Shown here: positions 41,501-56,500 of the stretch, piece by piece
Position numbering within the stretch: the stretch's first letter is position 1
How the letters are laid out: each line of letters begins with the position of its first letter
Source of the DNA: Aplidium turbinatum
Taxonomy: Eukaryota > Chordata > Ascidiacea > Aplousobranchia > Polyclinidae
Assembly: GCA_918807975.1 (NCBI GenBank)
Contig: OU964919.1
Location: 32,557,824-32,621,823 of the forward strand
Direction of reading: 5' to 3'
Length of the DNA stretch: 64,000 bases
Made by a program: the position numbers and the translations under genes
Notes under the pieces: generated by a model
Told to the model about the DNA's origin: nothing
Seen by the model: the letters and a program-made list of their open reading frames with translations, nothing else
Database searches by the model: none

Positions 41501-44500
41501 AATTTTTTGCATTTAATTCTACTTGGTGATTTTCTCAAAATCACGTCGCTAGTTTAAACATAAATTACATTGCTAGATGAGATGTCCCCCGTTTTTTATT
41601 TATAGTTACTCATACACTTTCAAGCTGGTAATGATGCAAAAAAGTCTTTGTTTGTGTATTTATTCTCAATAAATTCATGAGAAATTTTCTTTGACACTTA
41701 CTGTAAAACTGGAGATTTACTGTGTATGCCATTTTAATTTGGTAATTTATACCTGAACAATTTATTCCATCTCCTGTATAGCCACTGTCGCATTCACAAG
41801 TGAAACCCCCATGAACGTTGGTGCATGTGCTGAATAATCCACAATTATGAAATAGTGTGGAGCATTCGTCGACGTCTGCATGGAACAAATTTGTCAATTT
41901 ATTTTATAAGTTCATGTGTTCAACTACATTAAGAAATTGGCATGAACAAGGTTTAATATACAATGATAGATGGAAACAGAAATAAGTCTTCTTAGAATAA
42001 GCAATACGAATAATACTTTGACCAATCGCATGATGTTTGTTGTGATTAACACGTGATCTTCTCATTTATTAATGAATCCTTCAAAATCGGATTGTCGGGT
42101 GACAAAATTGATAAAATGTAATTTTATTTTCTAATGACCATTGGTAGGATAGTTCGTAACAAATCACTGTGCTACTCACCTGAACAAAACATTCCATCTC
42201 CGCTATATCCCCCATTGCAATAACAATCAAAACTCCCTTCAGTATTGTAGCATGTAGCATTTGCATGACAACTGTCCGTGTTTGCAGCACATTCATCAAT
42301 ATCTAAAAAAAAAAAACTCTCACAAAGCTGTTTGTATATTGTCGTCGGTTTGAAGGAAATTGTTTAATCTACATTACGCACTTGCAATTTCATATCTTGG
42401 ATACAAACATATAGATAAGTTACTACAGTGGTGTGAAACATTGATCTAAATTTGCGTGATATAATTTTACATGATTTCTTGGGTTTAACTTAAGAAACAC
42501 TACAAATTTGATGTTTAACAAGTGATATTTTCAATCACTGAAATATCATTCTAATTTAAATCGTTACAAATGATCAAATATATTTCTTTGTCTACATAAC
42601 TACTTGTAAATTGCTTTGAGGAACGTATTGTGTTACCTGAACAAAATGTTCCATTTCCACTATGACCAACATTACAGTAACACTCAAAACTCCCTTCAGT
42701 GTTATTGCATCCAGCATTTACATCACAACTGTTCATGTGTTCAGCACATTCATCAATATCTGTGTTGTAAATATTTCTAAGATGTTTGACTTGCCAAGGA
42801 AAGACATTTCAAGTAAATGTCAATTGAATATCTTTTGTAACAAAAACATAAACAATCTGATGAATGCTAGCTTTGTAATCAACAAGACTTGACAACTTGA
42901 TGCAATGGAAATTATTTACAATTATTCCTAAACGTCCAAATCATCATTTAAAACCATTGCTATAATGGCCTTGAAAATAGAAATGGATTTGAAGGCTTTG
43001 GAAATAGATACGGAAATGAATTCGCTGTAATTTTGACAAATACCGTATATCACTGTATTCCTTGCGAAGATTAAGCTATCTATTTCTGCACACTATTGAG
43101 CCGATGCAATTTTCTTTATTCTGGATAATAACGACCAAGTTTCAACATAATAATCATCTAATAATCAGTATCTATAAAAAATTATGCGATGATTGTTTTG
43201 CACCAAGAATTTAAATTTACTCTGCATTAGTTTTAAAAATCTAAGAAATCAAATATTCACACAAGAAACAATAATTATACAATTTAAAACACTGTTTCAA
43301 CAATATTTTGAGGCCACAAAATATCATACAAAGTTCTGGCTGCAGTGTAGCCTACAGTACTTATTGTGGCACGACTTACATTCACAGAAAAATAGATTAA
43401 AACATAGAAATGGAAATGATTGAAGTACAGTCTTTCTAAAAAAGTGTATATGTGCAATGGTCATTACCTGCAATATCGCTTGGTTGTTAAAAATTTACAT
43501 TACATGTACGTAAGCACCCAAATACCAATAAATAATATAAGATTATACATAAATATTAGGCCAATAAATCTCCTGTCCATTTATAAAGTAGCATGTTTCT
43601 GTCATGATACAGTTGATGGGATGTGTTTATCGTGATACGTCTAGGGCATCATTTAAAATCGTTGCCATGATGCTTTTGAAAATGTTTTACTTTAGAAATT
43701 GTGGTTATATTAGTTGTTAATAACAATTTACCATCACAAGATGTTCCCTTTCCAGTAAATCCAACATTGCAATAACACTCAAAACTCCCTTCAGTGTTAT
43801 TACACGTAGCATTTGTATCACAATTGTCCATGTTTTCAGCGCATTCATCAATATCTGTGTTATAAAGATTTCTTTAATTTTCACCGTGCCTACTCATTTC
43901 AAGTACTGCTCTCCATTCAGTGGCACCTAATGAATGGAATAACTTACAGAGAGCAACACTTCATCACATTTCGGAAACTTTGTTCGGTCCTGCGCAAGTG
44001 TTCAATACTTCCACAAGTGTACAAAACTGCCAGGAATAATCTATGAAAGGCTTTGTCAACCTGAGGACAATAGTTCAAAACTAATCAACAAATTTTAAGC
44101 TAGAGATGACGCGTTCGACACTTCGCTTGTCCAATGTCCAACGTGACTTAATTGAAGGGAACATTCTGTAACACTTCAAACACCCTTTCGATATTGCTGT
44201 ACGAGCTGCACAATTACCTGAACAGTTTATTCCATCTCCTGTATAGCCACTGTCGCATTCACAAGTGAAACCCCCATGAACGTTGGTGCATGTGCTGAAT
44301 AATCCACAATTATGAACTAGTGTGGAGCATTCGTCGACGTCTGCATGGAATAAATTTGTCAATTTATTTTTATAAGTTCATGTGTTCAACTACATTAAGA
44401 AATTGGCATGAACAAGGTTTAATATACAATGATAGATGGAAACAGAAAGAAATCTTCTTAGAATAAGCAATATGAATAATACTTTCACCAATCGCATGAT

Positions 44501-47500
44501 GTTTGTTGTGATTAACACGTGATTTTCTCATTTATTAATGAAACCTTCAAAATCGGATTGTCGGGTGACAAAATTGATAAAATGTAATTTTATTTTATAA
44601 TGACCATTGGTAGGATAGTTCGTAACAAATCACTGTGCTACTCACCTGAACAAAACATTCCATCTCCGCTATATCCTCCATTGCAATAACAATCAAAACT
44701 CCCTTCAGTGTTGTAGCATGTAGCATTTGCATGACAATTGTCCGTGTTTGCAGCACATTCATCAACATCTACATAAAAAGTCTCACAAAGTTGTTCTTAT
44801 TGTGGCACGAGAGCAACACTTCATCACATTTCGGAAACTTTATTCGGTCCTGCGCAAGTGTTCAATACTTCCACAAGTGTACAAAACTGCCAGGAATAAT
44901 TTATGAAAGGCTTTGTCAACCTGAGGACAAAGGTTCAAAACTAATCAACCAACTTTAAGCTAGGGATGACGCGCTTGACACTTCGCTTGTCCAACGTGAA
45001 TTAATTGAAGTGAACTGTCTATAACTTTTCAAACACCCTCTCTATATTGCTGTACGAGCTGCACATTTACCTGAACAATTTATTCCATCTCCTGTATAGC
45101 CACTGTCGCATTCACAAGTGAAACCCCCATGAACGTTGGTGCATGTGCTGAATAATCCACAATTACGAACTAGTGTGGAGCATTCGTCGACGTCTGCATG
45201 GAAAAAAATTGTCAATTTATTTTATAAGTTCATGTGTACAACTACATTAAAAAATTGGCATGAACAAAGTTTAAAATACCATGATAGATGGAAACTGAAA
45301 AAAGTCTTCTTAGAATAAGCAATATGAATAATACTTTCACCAATCGCATGATGTTTGTTGTGATTAACACGTGATCTTCTCATGAATCGTTCAAAATCGG
45401 ATTGTCAGGTGACAAAATTGCTAAAATATAATTTTATTTTCTAATGAACCACTGGTAGGGTAGTTCGTAACAAATCACTGTGCTATCCACCTGAACAAAA
45501 CATTCCATCTCCGCTATATCCTCCATTGCAATAACAATCAAAACTCCCTTCAGTGTTGTAGCATGTAGCATTTGCATGACAATTGTCCGTGTTTGCAGCA
45601 CATTCATCAATATCTAAATAAAAAAAACTCTCACAAAGTTGTTTGTATATTGTCGTCGGTTTAAAGGAAGTTGTTTAATCTACATTACGCATTTGCAATC
45701 TCGTATCTTGGATACAAACATACAGATAAGGTGCTACAGTGGTGTGAAACATTGATCTGAATTTGTGTGATATAATTTTACATGATTTCTTGGGTTTAAC
45801 TTAAGAAACACTACAAATTTGATGTTTAACAAGTGATATTTTCAATCACTGAAATATCATTCGAATTTAAATCGTTACAAATGATCAAATATATTTCTTT
45901 GTCTACATAACTACTGGTAAGTTGCTTTGAGGAACGTATTGTGTTACCTGAACAAAATGTTCCATTTCCACTATGACCAACATTACAGTAACACTCAAAA
46001 CTCCCTTCAGTGTTATTGCATCCAGCATTTACATCACAACTGTTCATGTGTTCAGCACATTCATCAATATCTGTGTTGTAAATATTTCAAAGATGTTTGA
46101 CTTGCCAAGGAAAGACATTTCAAGTAAATGTCAATAGAATATCTTTTGTAATAAAAACATAAACAATTTGATGAATGTGCTGTATTCCTTACGAAGATTA
46201 AGCTATCAATTTCTGCACACTATTGAGCCGATGCAGTTTTCTTTATTCTGGATAGTAACGACCAAGTTTCAACATAATAATCATCTAATAATAATTATGT
46301 GTTATTCAGTGTTAATTCAGTGTTACTGCATCCAGCATTTACATCACAACTGTTCATGTGTTCAGCACATTCATCAATATCTGTGTTGTAAATATTTCTA
46401 AGATGTTTGACTTGCCAAGGAAAGACATTTCAAGTAAATGTCAATTGAATATTTTTTGTAACAAAAACATAAACAATCTGATGAATGCTAGCATTGTAAT
46501 CAACAAGACTTGACAACTTGATGCAATGGAAATTATTTGCATATATTCCTATACGTCAAAGGCATCATTTAAAACCATTGCTATAAAGGCCTTGAAAATG
46601 GAAATGGGATTAAAGGCTTTGGAAATAATACGGAAATGAATTCGCTGAAATTTTGACAAATATATCACTGTATTCCTTACGAAGATTAAGCTATCAATTT
46701 CTGCACACTGTTGAGTATTGAGCTGATGTAGTTTTCTTTATTCTGGATAATAACGACCAAGTTTCAACATAATAGACATCTAATAATCAGTATCTATAAA
46801 AAATTATGCGATGAATTTTTTGCATCAAGAATTTAAATTTACTCTGCATCAGTTTTAAAAATCTAAGAAATCAAATATTCACACAAGAAACAATAATTAT
46901 ACAATTTAAAACACTGTTTCAGCAATATTTTGTAGCCACAAAATATCATACAAAATTCTGGATGCAGTGTAGCCTACAGTACTTATTGTGGCACGACTTA
47001 CATTCACAAAAAAATAGATTAAAACATAGAAAATGAAATGATTGAAGTACAGTCTTTCTAAAAAAGTGTATATGTACAATGGTCATTATCTGCAATATTG
47101 CTTGGTTGTTAAAAATTTACATTACATGTACGTAAGCACCCAAATACCAATAAATAATAATAGATTATACATAAATATTAGGCCAATAAATGTCCTGTCC
47201 ATTTATAAAGTAGCATGTTTCTATCATGATACAGTTGATGGGATGTGTTTATCGTGATACGTCTAGGGCGTCATTTAAAATCGTTGCCATGATGCTATTG
47301 AAAATGTTTTACTTTAGAAATTGTGGTTATATTAGTTGTTAATAACAATTTACCATCACAAGATGTTCCCTTTCCAGTATATCCAACATTGCAATAACAC
47401 TCAAAACTCCTTTCAGTGTTATTACACGTAGCATTTGTATCACAATTGTCCATGTTTTCAGCGCATTCATCAATATCTGTGTTATAAAGATTTCTTTAAT

Positions 47501-50500
47501 TTTCACCGTGCCTACTCATTTCAAGTACTGCTCTCCATTTAGTGGCACCTAATGAATGGAATAACTTACAGAGAGCAACACTTCATCACATTTCGGAAAC
47601 TTTGTTCGGTCCTGCGCAAGTGTTCAATACTTCCACAAGTGTACAAAACTGCCAGGAATAATCTATGAAAGGTTTTGTCAACCTGAGGACAATAGTTCAA
47701 AACTAATCAACAAATATTAAGCTAGGGATGACGCGTTCGACACTTCGCTTGTCCAATGTCCAACGTGACTTAATTGAAGGGAACATTCTGTAACACTTCA
47801 AACACCCTTTCGATATTGCTGTACGAGCTGCACATTTACCTGAACAGTTTATTCCATCTCCTGTATAGCCACTGTCGCATTCACAAGTGAAACCCCCATG
47901 AACGTTGGTGCATGTGCTGAATAATCCACAATTATGAACTAGCGTGGAGCATTCGTCGACGTCTGCATGGAACAAATTTGTCAATTTATTTTATAAGTTC
48001 ATGTGTACAACTACATTAAGAAATTGGCATGAACAAAGTTTAAAATACAATGATAGATGGAAACAGAAAGAAGTCTTCTTAGAATAAGCAATATGAATAA
48101 TACTTTCACCAATCGCATGATGTTTGTTGTGATTAACACGTGATCTTCTCATTTATTAATAAATCCTTCAAAATCGGATTGTCGGGTGACAAAATTGCTA
48201 AAATGTAATTTTATTTTCTAATGAACCACTGGTAGGGTAGTTCGTAACAAATCACTGTGCTATCCACCTGAACAAAACATTCCATCTCCGCTATATCCTC
48301 CATTGCAATAACAATCAAAACTCCCTTCAGTGTTATTGCATGTAGCATTTGCATGACAATTGTCCGTGTTTGCAGCACATTCATCAATATCTGCATAAAA
48401 AACTCTCACAAAGTTGTTTGTATATTGTCGTCGGTTTGAAGGAAGTTGTTTAATCTACATTACGCACTTGCAATTTCGTATTTTGGATACAAACATACAG
48501 ATAAGTTACTACAGTGGTGTGAAACATTGATCTAAATTTGCGTGATATTATTTTACATGATTTCTTGGGTTTAACTTAAGAAACACTACAAATTTGATGT
48601 TTAACAAGTGATATTTTCAATCACTGAAATATCATTCTAATTTAAATCGTTACAAATGATCAAATATATTTCTTTGTCTACATAACTACTTGTAAATTGC
48701 TTTGAGGAACGTGTTGTGTTACCTGAACAAAATGTTCCATTTCCACTATGACCAACATTACAGTAACACTCAAAACTCCCTTCAGTGTTATTGCATCCAG
48801 CATTTACATCACAACTGTTCAAGTGTTCAGCACATTCATCAATATCTGTGTTGTAAATATTTCTAAGATGTTTGACTTGCCAAGGAAAGACATTTCAAGT
48901 AAATGTCAATTGAATATTTTTAGTAACAAAAACATAAACAATCTGATGAATGCTAGCTTTGTAATCAACAAGACTTGACAACTTGATGCAATGGAAATTA
49001 TTTACTTATATTCCTAAACGTCCAAATCATCATTTAAAACTTTTGCTATAAAGGCCTTGAAAATGGAAATGGATTTGAAGGCTTTAGAAATAGATACGGA
49101 AATGAATTCGTTGTAATTTTGACAAACTATATCACTGTATTCCTTACGAAGATTAAGCTATCTATTTCTGCACACTATTGAGCCGATGCAGTTTTCTTTA
49201 TTCTGGATAATAACGACCAAGTTTCAACATAATAATCATCTAATAATCAGTATCTATAAAAAATTATGCGATGATTGTTTTGCATCAAGAATTCAAATTT
49301 ACTCTGCATTAGTTTTAAAAATCTAAGAAATCAAATATTCACTCAAGAAACAATAATTATACAATTTAAAACACTGTTTCAAAATTATGTTGAGGCCACA
49401 AAATATCATACAAAGTTCTGGCTGCAGTGTAGCCTACAGCACTTATTGTGGCACGACTCACATTCACAGAAAAATAGATTAAAACGTAGAAAACGATTGA
49501 AGTACAGTCTTTCTAAAAAAGTGTATAAGTGCAATGGTCATTACCTGCAATAATGCTTGGTGGTTAAAAATTTACATTACATGTACGTAAGCACCCAAAT
49601 ACCAATAAATAATAAGCCAATAAATCTCCTGTCCATTTTCAATGTAGCATGTTTCTGTCATAATACAGTTGATGTGTCTGTCATGATACTGTTGATGGGA
49701 TGTGTTTATCGTGATACGTCCAGGCATCATTTAAAATCGTTGCCATGATGCTTTTGAAAATGTTTTACTTTAGAAATTTCGGGTATATTAGTCGTTAATA
49801 ACAATTTTACCATCACAAGATGTTCCCTTTCCAGTATATCCAACATTGCAATAACACTCAAAACTCCCTTCAGTGTTATTACACGTAGCATTTGTATCAC
49901 AATTGTCCATGTTTTCAGCGCATTCATCAATGTCTGTGTTATAAATATTTCTTTAATTTTCACCTTGCCTACTCATTTCAAGGACTGCTCTCCATTCAGT
50001 GGCACCTAATGAATGGAATAACTTACAGAGAGCAACACTTCATCACCTTTCGGAAACTTTATTCGTCCTGCGCAAGTGGTTCAACACTTCCACAAGTGTA
50101 CGAAACTGCCAGGAATAATCTATGAAAGGCTTTGTCAACTTGAGAACAAAGGTTTAAAACTAATCAACAAGTTTTAAGCTAGGGATGACGCGTTCGACAC
50201 TTCGCTTGTCCAACGTGAATTAATTGAAGTGAACATTCTGTAACACTTCAAACACCCTTTTGAAATTGCTGTACGAGCTGCAAATTTACCTGAACAATTT
50301 ATTCCATCTCCTGTATAGCCACTGTCGCATTCACAAGTGAAACCCCCATGAACGTTGGTGCATGTGCTGAATAATCCACAATTATGAAATAGTGTGGAGC
50401 ATTCGTCGACGTCTGCATGGAACAAATTTGTCAATTTATTTTATAAGTTCATGTGTTCAACTACATTAAGAAATTGGCATCAACAAGGTTTAATATACAA

Positions 50501-53500
50501 TGATAGATGGAAACAGAAATAAGTCTTCTTAGAATAAGCAATATGAATAATACTTTCACCAATCGCATGATGTTTGTTGTGATTAACACGTGATCTTCTC
50601 ATTTATTAATGAATCCTTCAAAATCGGATTGTCGGGTGACAAAATTGATAAAATGTAATTTTATTTTCTAATGACCATTGGTTGGATAGTTCGTAACAAA
50701 TCACTGTGCTACTCACCTGAACAAAACATTCCATCTCCGCTATATCCTCCATTGCAATAACAATCAAAACTCCCTTCAGTATTGTAGCATGTAGCATTTG
50801 CATGACAACTGTCTGTGTTTGCAGCACATTCATCAATATCTGCATAAAAAACTCTCACAAGGTTGTTTGTATATTGTCGTCGGTTTGAAGGAAATTGTTT
50901 AATCTACATTACGCACTTGCAATTTCGTATCTTGGATTCAAACATACAGATAAGGTGCTACAGTGGTGTGAAACATTGATCTAAATTTGGGTGATATTAT
51001 TTTACATGATTTCTTGGGTTTAACTTAAGAAACACTACAAATTTGATGTTTAACAAGTGATATTTTCAATCACTGAAATATCATTCTAATTTAAATCGTT
51101 ACAAAGGATCAAATATATTTCTTTGTCTACATAACTACTTGTAAATTGCTTTGAGGAACGTATTGTGTTACCTGAACAAAATGTTCCATTTCCACTATGA
51201 CCAACATTACAGTAACACTCAAAACTCCCTTCAGTGTTATTGCATCCAGCATTTACATCACAACTGTTCATGTGTTCAGCACATTCATCAATATCTGTGT
51301 TGTAAATATTTCTAAGATGTTTGACTTGCCAAGGAAAGTCATTTCAAGTAAATGTCAATTGAATATCTTTTGTAACAAAAACATAAACAATTTGATGAAT
51401 GCTAGCTTTGTAATCAACAAGACTTGACAACTTGATGCAATGGAAATTATTTACAATAATTCCTAAACGTCCAAATCATCATTTAAAACTTTTGCTATAA
51501 AGGCCTTGAAAATGGAAATGGATTTGAAGGCTTTGGAAGTAGACACGGAAATGAATTCGCTGTAATTTTGACAAATACCGTATATCACTGTATTCCTTAC
51601 GAAGATTAAGCTACCAATTTCTGCACACTATTGAGCCGATGCAGTTTTCTTTATTCTGGATAACAACGACCAAGTTTCAACATAGAAATCATCTAATAAT
51701 CAGTATCTATAAAAAATTATGCGATGATTGTTTTGCATCAAGAATTTAAATTTACTCTGCATTAGTTTTAAAAATCTAAGAAATCAAATATTCACACAAG
51801 AAACAATAATTATACAATTTAAAGCACTGTTTCAGCAATATTTTGTAGCCACAAAATATCATACAAAATTCTGGATGCAGTGTAGCCTACAGTACTTATT
51901 GTGGCACGACTTACATTCACAAAAAAATAGATTAAAACATAGAAAATGAAATGATTGAAGTACAGTCTTTCTAAAAAAGTGCTTATGTGCAATGGTCATT
52001 ATCTGCAATATTGCTTGGTTGTTAAAAATTTACATTACATGTACGTAAGCACCCAAATACCAATAAATAATAATAGATTATACATAAATATTAGGCCAAT
52101 AAATGTCCTGTCCATTTATAAAGTAGCATGTTTCTATCATGATACAGTTGATGGGATGTGTTTATCGTGATACGTCTAGGGCATCATTTAAAATCGTTGC
52201 CATGATGCTTTTGAAAAAGTTTTACTTTAGAAATTGTGGTTATATTAGTTGTTAATAACAATTTACCATCACAAGATGTTCCCTTTCCAGTATATCCAAC
52301 ATTGCAATAACACTCAAAACTCCCTTCAGTGTTATTACACGTAGCATTTGTATCACAATTGTCCATGTTTTCAGCGCATTCATCAATATCTGTGTTATAA
52401 AGATTTCTTTAATTTTCACCGTGCCTACTCATTTCAAGTACTGCTCTCCATTTAGTGGCACCTAATGAATGGAATAACTTACAGAGAGCAACACTTCATC
52501 ACATTTCGGAAACTTTGTTCGGTCCTGCGCAAGTGTTCAATACTTCCACAAGTGTACAAAACTGCAGGAATAATCTATGAAAGGTTTTGTCAACCTGAGG
52601 ACAATAGTTCAAAACTAATCAACAAATTTTAAGCTAGAGATGACGCGTTCGACACTTCGCTTGTCCAATGTCCAACGTGACTTAATTGAAGGGAACATTC
52701 TGTAACACTTCAAACACCCTTTCGATATTGCTGTACGAGCTGCACATTTACCTGAACAGTTTATTCCATCTCCTGTATAGCCACTGTCGCATTCACAAGT
52801 GAAACCCCCATGAACGTTGGTGCATGTGCTGAATAATCCACAATTATGAACTAGTGTGGAGCATTCGTCGACGTCTGCATGGAACAAATTTGTCAATTTA
52901 TTTTATAAGTTCATGTGTACAAATACATTAAGAAATTGGCATGAACAAAGTTTAATATACAATGATAGATGGAAACAGAAAGAAGTTTTCTTAGAATAAG
53001 CAATATGAATAATACTTTCACCAATCGCATGATGTTTGTTGTGATTAACACGTGATCTTCTCATTTATTAATGAATCCTTTAAAATCGGATTGTCGGGTG
53101 ACAAAATTGCTAAAATGTAATTTTATTTTCTAATGAACCACTGGTAGGGTAGTTCGTAACAAATCACTGTGCTATCCACCTGAACAAAACATTCCATCTC
53201 CGCTATATCCTCCATTGCAATAACAATCAAAACTCCCTTCAGTGTTATTGCATGTAGCATTTGCATGACAATTGTCCGTGTTTGCAGCACATTCATCAAT
53301 ATCTGCATAAAAAACTCTCACAAAGTTGTTTGTATATTGTCGTCGGTTTGAAGGAAGTTGTTTAATCTACATTACGCACTTGCAATTTCGTATTTTGGAT
53401 ACAAACATACAGATAAGTTACTACAGTGGTGTGAAACATTGATCTAAATTTGCGTGATATTATTTTACATGATTTCTTGGGTTTAACTTAAGAAACACTA

Positions 53501-56500
53501 CAAATTTGATGTTTAACAAGTGATATTTTCAATCACTGAAATATCATTCTAATCTAAATCGTTACAAAGGATCAAATGTATTTCTTTGTCTACATAACTA
53601 CTTGTAAATTGCTTTGAGGAACGTATTGTGTTACCTGAACAAAATGTTCCATTTCCATTATGACCAACATTACAGTAACACTCAAAACTCCCTTCAGTGT
53701 TATTGCATCCAGCATTTACATCACAACTGTTCAAGTGTTCAGCACATTCATCAATATCTGTGTTGTAAATATTTCTAAGATGTTTGACTTGCCAAGGAAA
53801 GACATTTCAAGTAAATGTCAATTGAATATTTTTAGTAACAAAAACATAAACAATCTGATGAATGCTAGCATTGTAATCAACAAGACTTGACAACTTGATG
53901 CAATGGAAATTATTTACTTATATTCCTAAACGTCCAAATCATCATTTAAAACTTTTGCTATAAAGGCCTTGAAAATGGAAATGGATTTGAAGGCTTTGGA
54001 AATAGATACGGAAATGAATTCGCTGTAATTTTGACAAACTATATCACTGTATTCCTTACGAAGATTAAGCTATCTATTTCTGCACACTATTGAGCCGATG
54101 CAGTTTTCTTTATTCTGGATAATAACGACCAAGTTTCAACATAATAATCATCTAATAATCAGTATCTATAAAAAATTATGCGAGGATTGTTTTGCATCAA
54201 GAATTCAAATTTACTCTGCATTAGTTTTAAAAATCTAAGAAATCAAATATTCACACAAGAAACAATAATTATACAATTTAAAACACTGTTTCAAAATTAT
54301 GTTGAGGCCACAAAATATCATACAAAGTTCTGGCTGCAGTGTAGCCTACAGCACTTATTGTGGCACGACTCACATTCACAGAAAAATAGATTAAAACGTA
54401 GAAAACGATTGAAGTACAGTCTTTCTAAAAAAGTGTATAAGTGCAATGGTCATTACCTGCAATAATGCTTGGTGGTTAAAAATTTACATTACATGTACGT
54501 AAGCACCCAAATACCAATAAATAATAAGCCAATAAATCTCCTGTCCATTTTCAATGTAGCATGTTTCTGTCATAATACAGTTGATGTGTCTGTCATGATA
54601 CTGTTGATGGGATGTGTTTATCGTGATACGTCCAGGCATCATTTAAAATCGTTGCCATGATGCTTTTGAAAATGTTTTACTTTAGAAATTTCGGGTATAT
54701 TAGTCGTTAATAACAATTTTACCATCACAAGATGTTCCCTTTCCAGTATATCCAACATTGCAATAACACTCCAAACTCCCTTCAGTGTTATTACACGTAG
54801 CATTTGTATCACAATTGTCCATGTTTTCAGCGCATTCATCAATGTCTGTGTTATAAATATTTCTTTAATTTTCACCTTGCCTACTCATTTCAAGGACTGC
54901 TCTCCATTCAGTGGCACCTAAAGAATGGAATAACTTACAGAGAGCAACACTTCATCACCTTTCGGAAACTTTCTTCGGTCCTTCGCAAGTGGTTCAACAC
55001 TTCCACAAGTGTACGAAACTGCCAGGAATAATCTATGAAAGGCTTTGTCAACTTGAGAACAAAGGTTCAAAACTAATCAACAAATTTTAAGCTAGGGATG
55101 ACGCGTTCGACACTTCGCTTGTCCAATGTCCAACGTGACTTAATTGAAGGGAACATTCTGTAACACTTCAAACACCCTTTTGAAATTGCTGTACGAGCTG
55201 CAAATTTACCTGAACAATTTATTCCATCTCCTGTATAGCCACTGTCGCATTCACAAGTGAAACCCCCATGAACGTTGGTGCATGTGCTGAATAATCCACA
55301 ATTATGAACTAGTGTGGAGCATTCGTCGACGTCTGCATGGAACAAATTTGTCAATTTATTTTATAAGTTCATGTGTTCTACTACATTAAGAAATTGGCAT
55401 GAACAAGGTTTAAAATACAATGATAGATGGAAACAGAAAGAAGTCTTCTTAGAATAAGCAATATGAATAATACTTTCACCAATCGCATGATGTTTGTGGT
55501 GATTAACACGTGATCTTCTCATTTATTAATGAATCCTTCAAAATCGGATTGTCGGGTAACAAAATTGATAAAATGTAATTTTATTTTCTAATGAACCACT
55601 GGTAGGGTAGTTCGTAACAAATCACTGTGCTACCCACCTGAACAAATCATTCCATCTCCGCTATATCCCCCATTGCAATAACAATCAAAACTCCCTTCAG
55701 TGTTGTAGCATGTAGCATTTGCATGACAATTGTCCGTGTTTGCAGCACATTCATCAATATCTAAATAAAAAAAACTCTCACAAAGTTGTTTGTTTATTGT
55801 CGTCGGTTTAAAGGAAGTTGTTTAATCTACATTACGCACTTGCAACTTCGTATCTTGGATTCAAACATACAGATAAGGTACTGCAGTGGTGTGAAACATT
55901 GATCTAATGTTGCGTGATATAATTTTACATGATTTCTTGGGTTTAACTTAAGAAACACTACAAATTTGATGTTTAACAAGTGATATTTTCAATCACTGAA
56001 ATATCATTTTAATTTAAGTCGATACAAAGGATCAAATATATTTCTTTGTCTACATAACTGCTGGTAAATTGCTTTGAGGAACGTATTGTGTTACCTGAAC
56101 AAAATGTTCCATTTCCATTTTGACCAACATTACAGTAACACTCAAAACTCCCTTCAGTGTTATTGCATCCAGCATTTACATCACAACTGTTCATGTGCTC
56201 AGCACATTCATCAATATCTGTGTTGTAAATATTTCAAAGATGTTTGACTTGCCAAGGAAAGTCATTTCAAGTAAATGTCAATTGCATATCTTTTGTAACA
56301 AAAACATAAACAATCTGATGAATGCTAGCATTGTAATCAACAAGACTTGACAACTTGATGCAATGGAAATTATTTACAATTATTCCTAAACGTCCAAATC
56401 ATCATTTAAAACTTTTGCAATAAAGGCCTTGAAAATGGAAATGGATTTAAAGGCTTTGGAAATAGATACGGAAATGAATTCGCTGTAATTTTGACAAATA

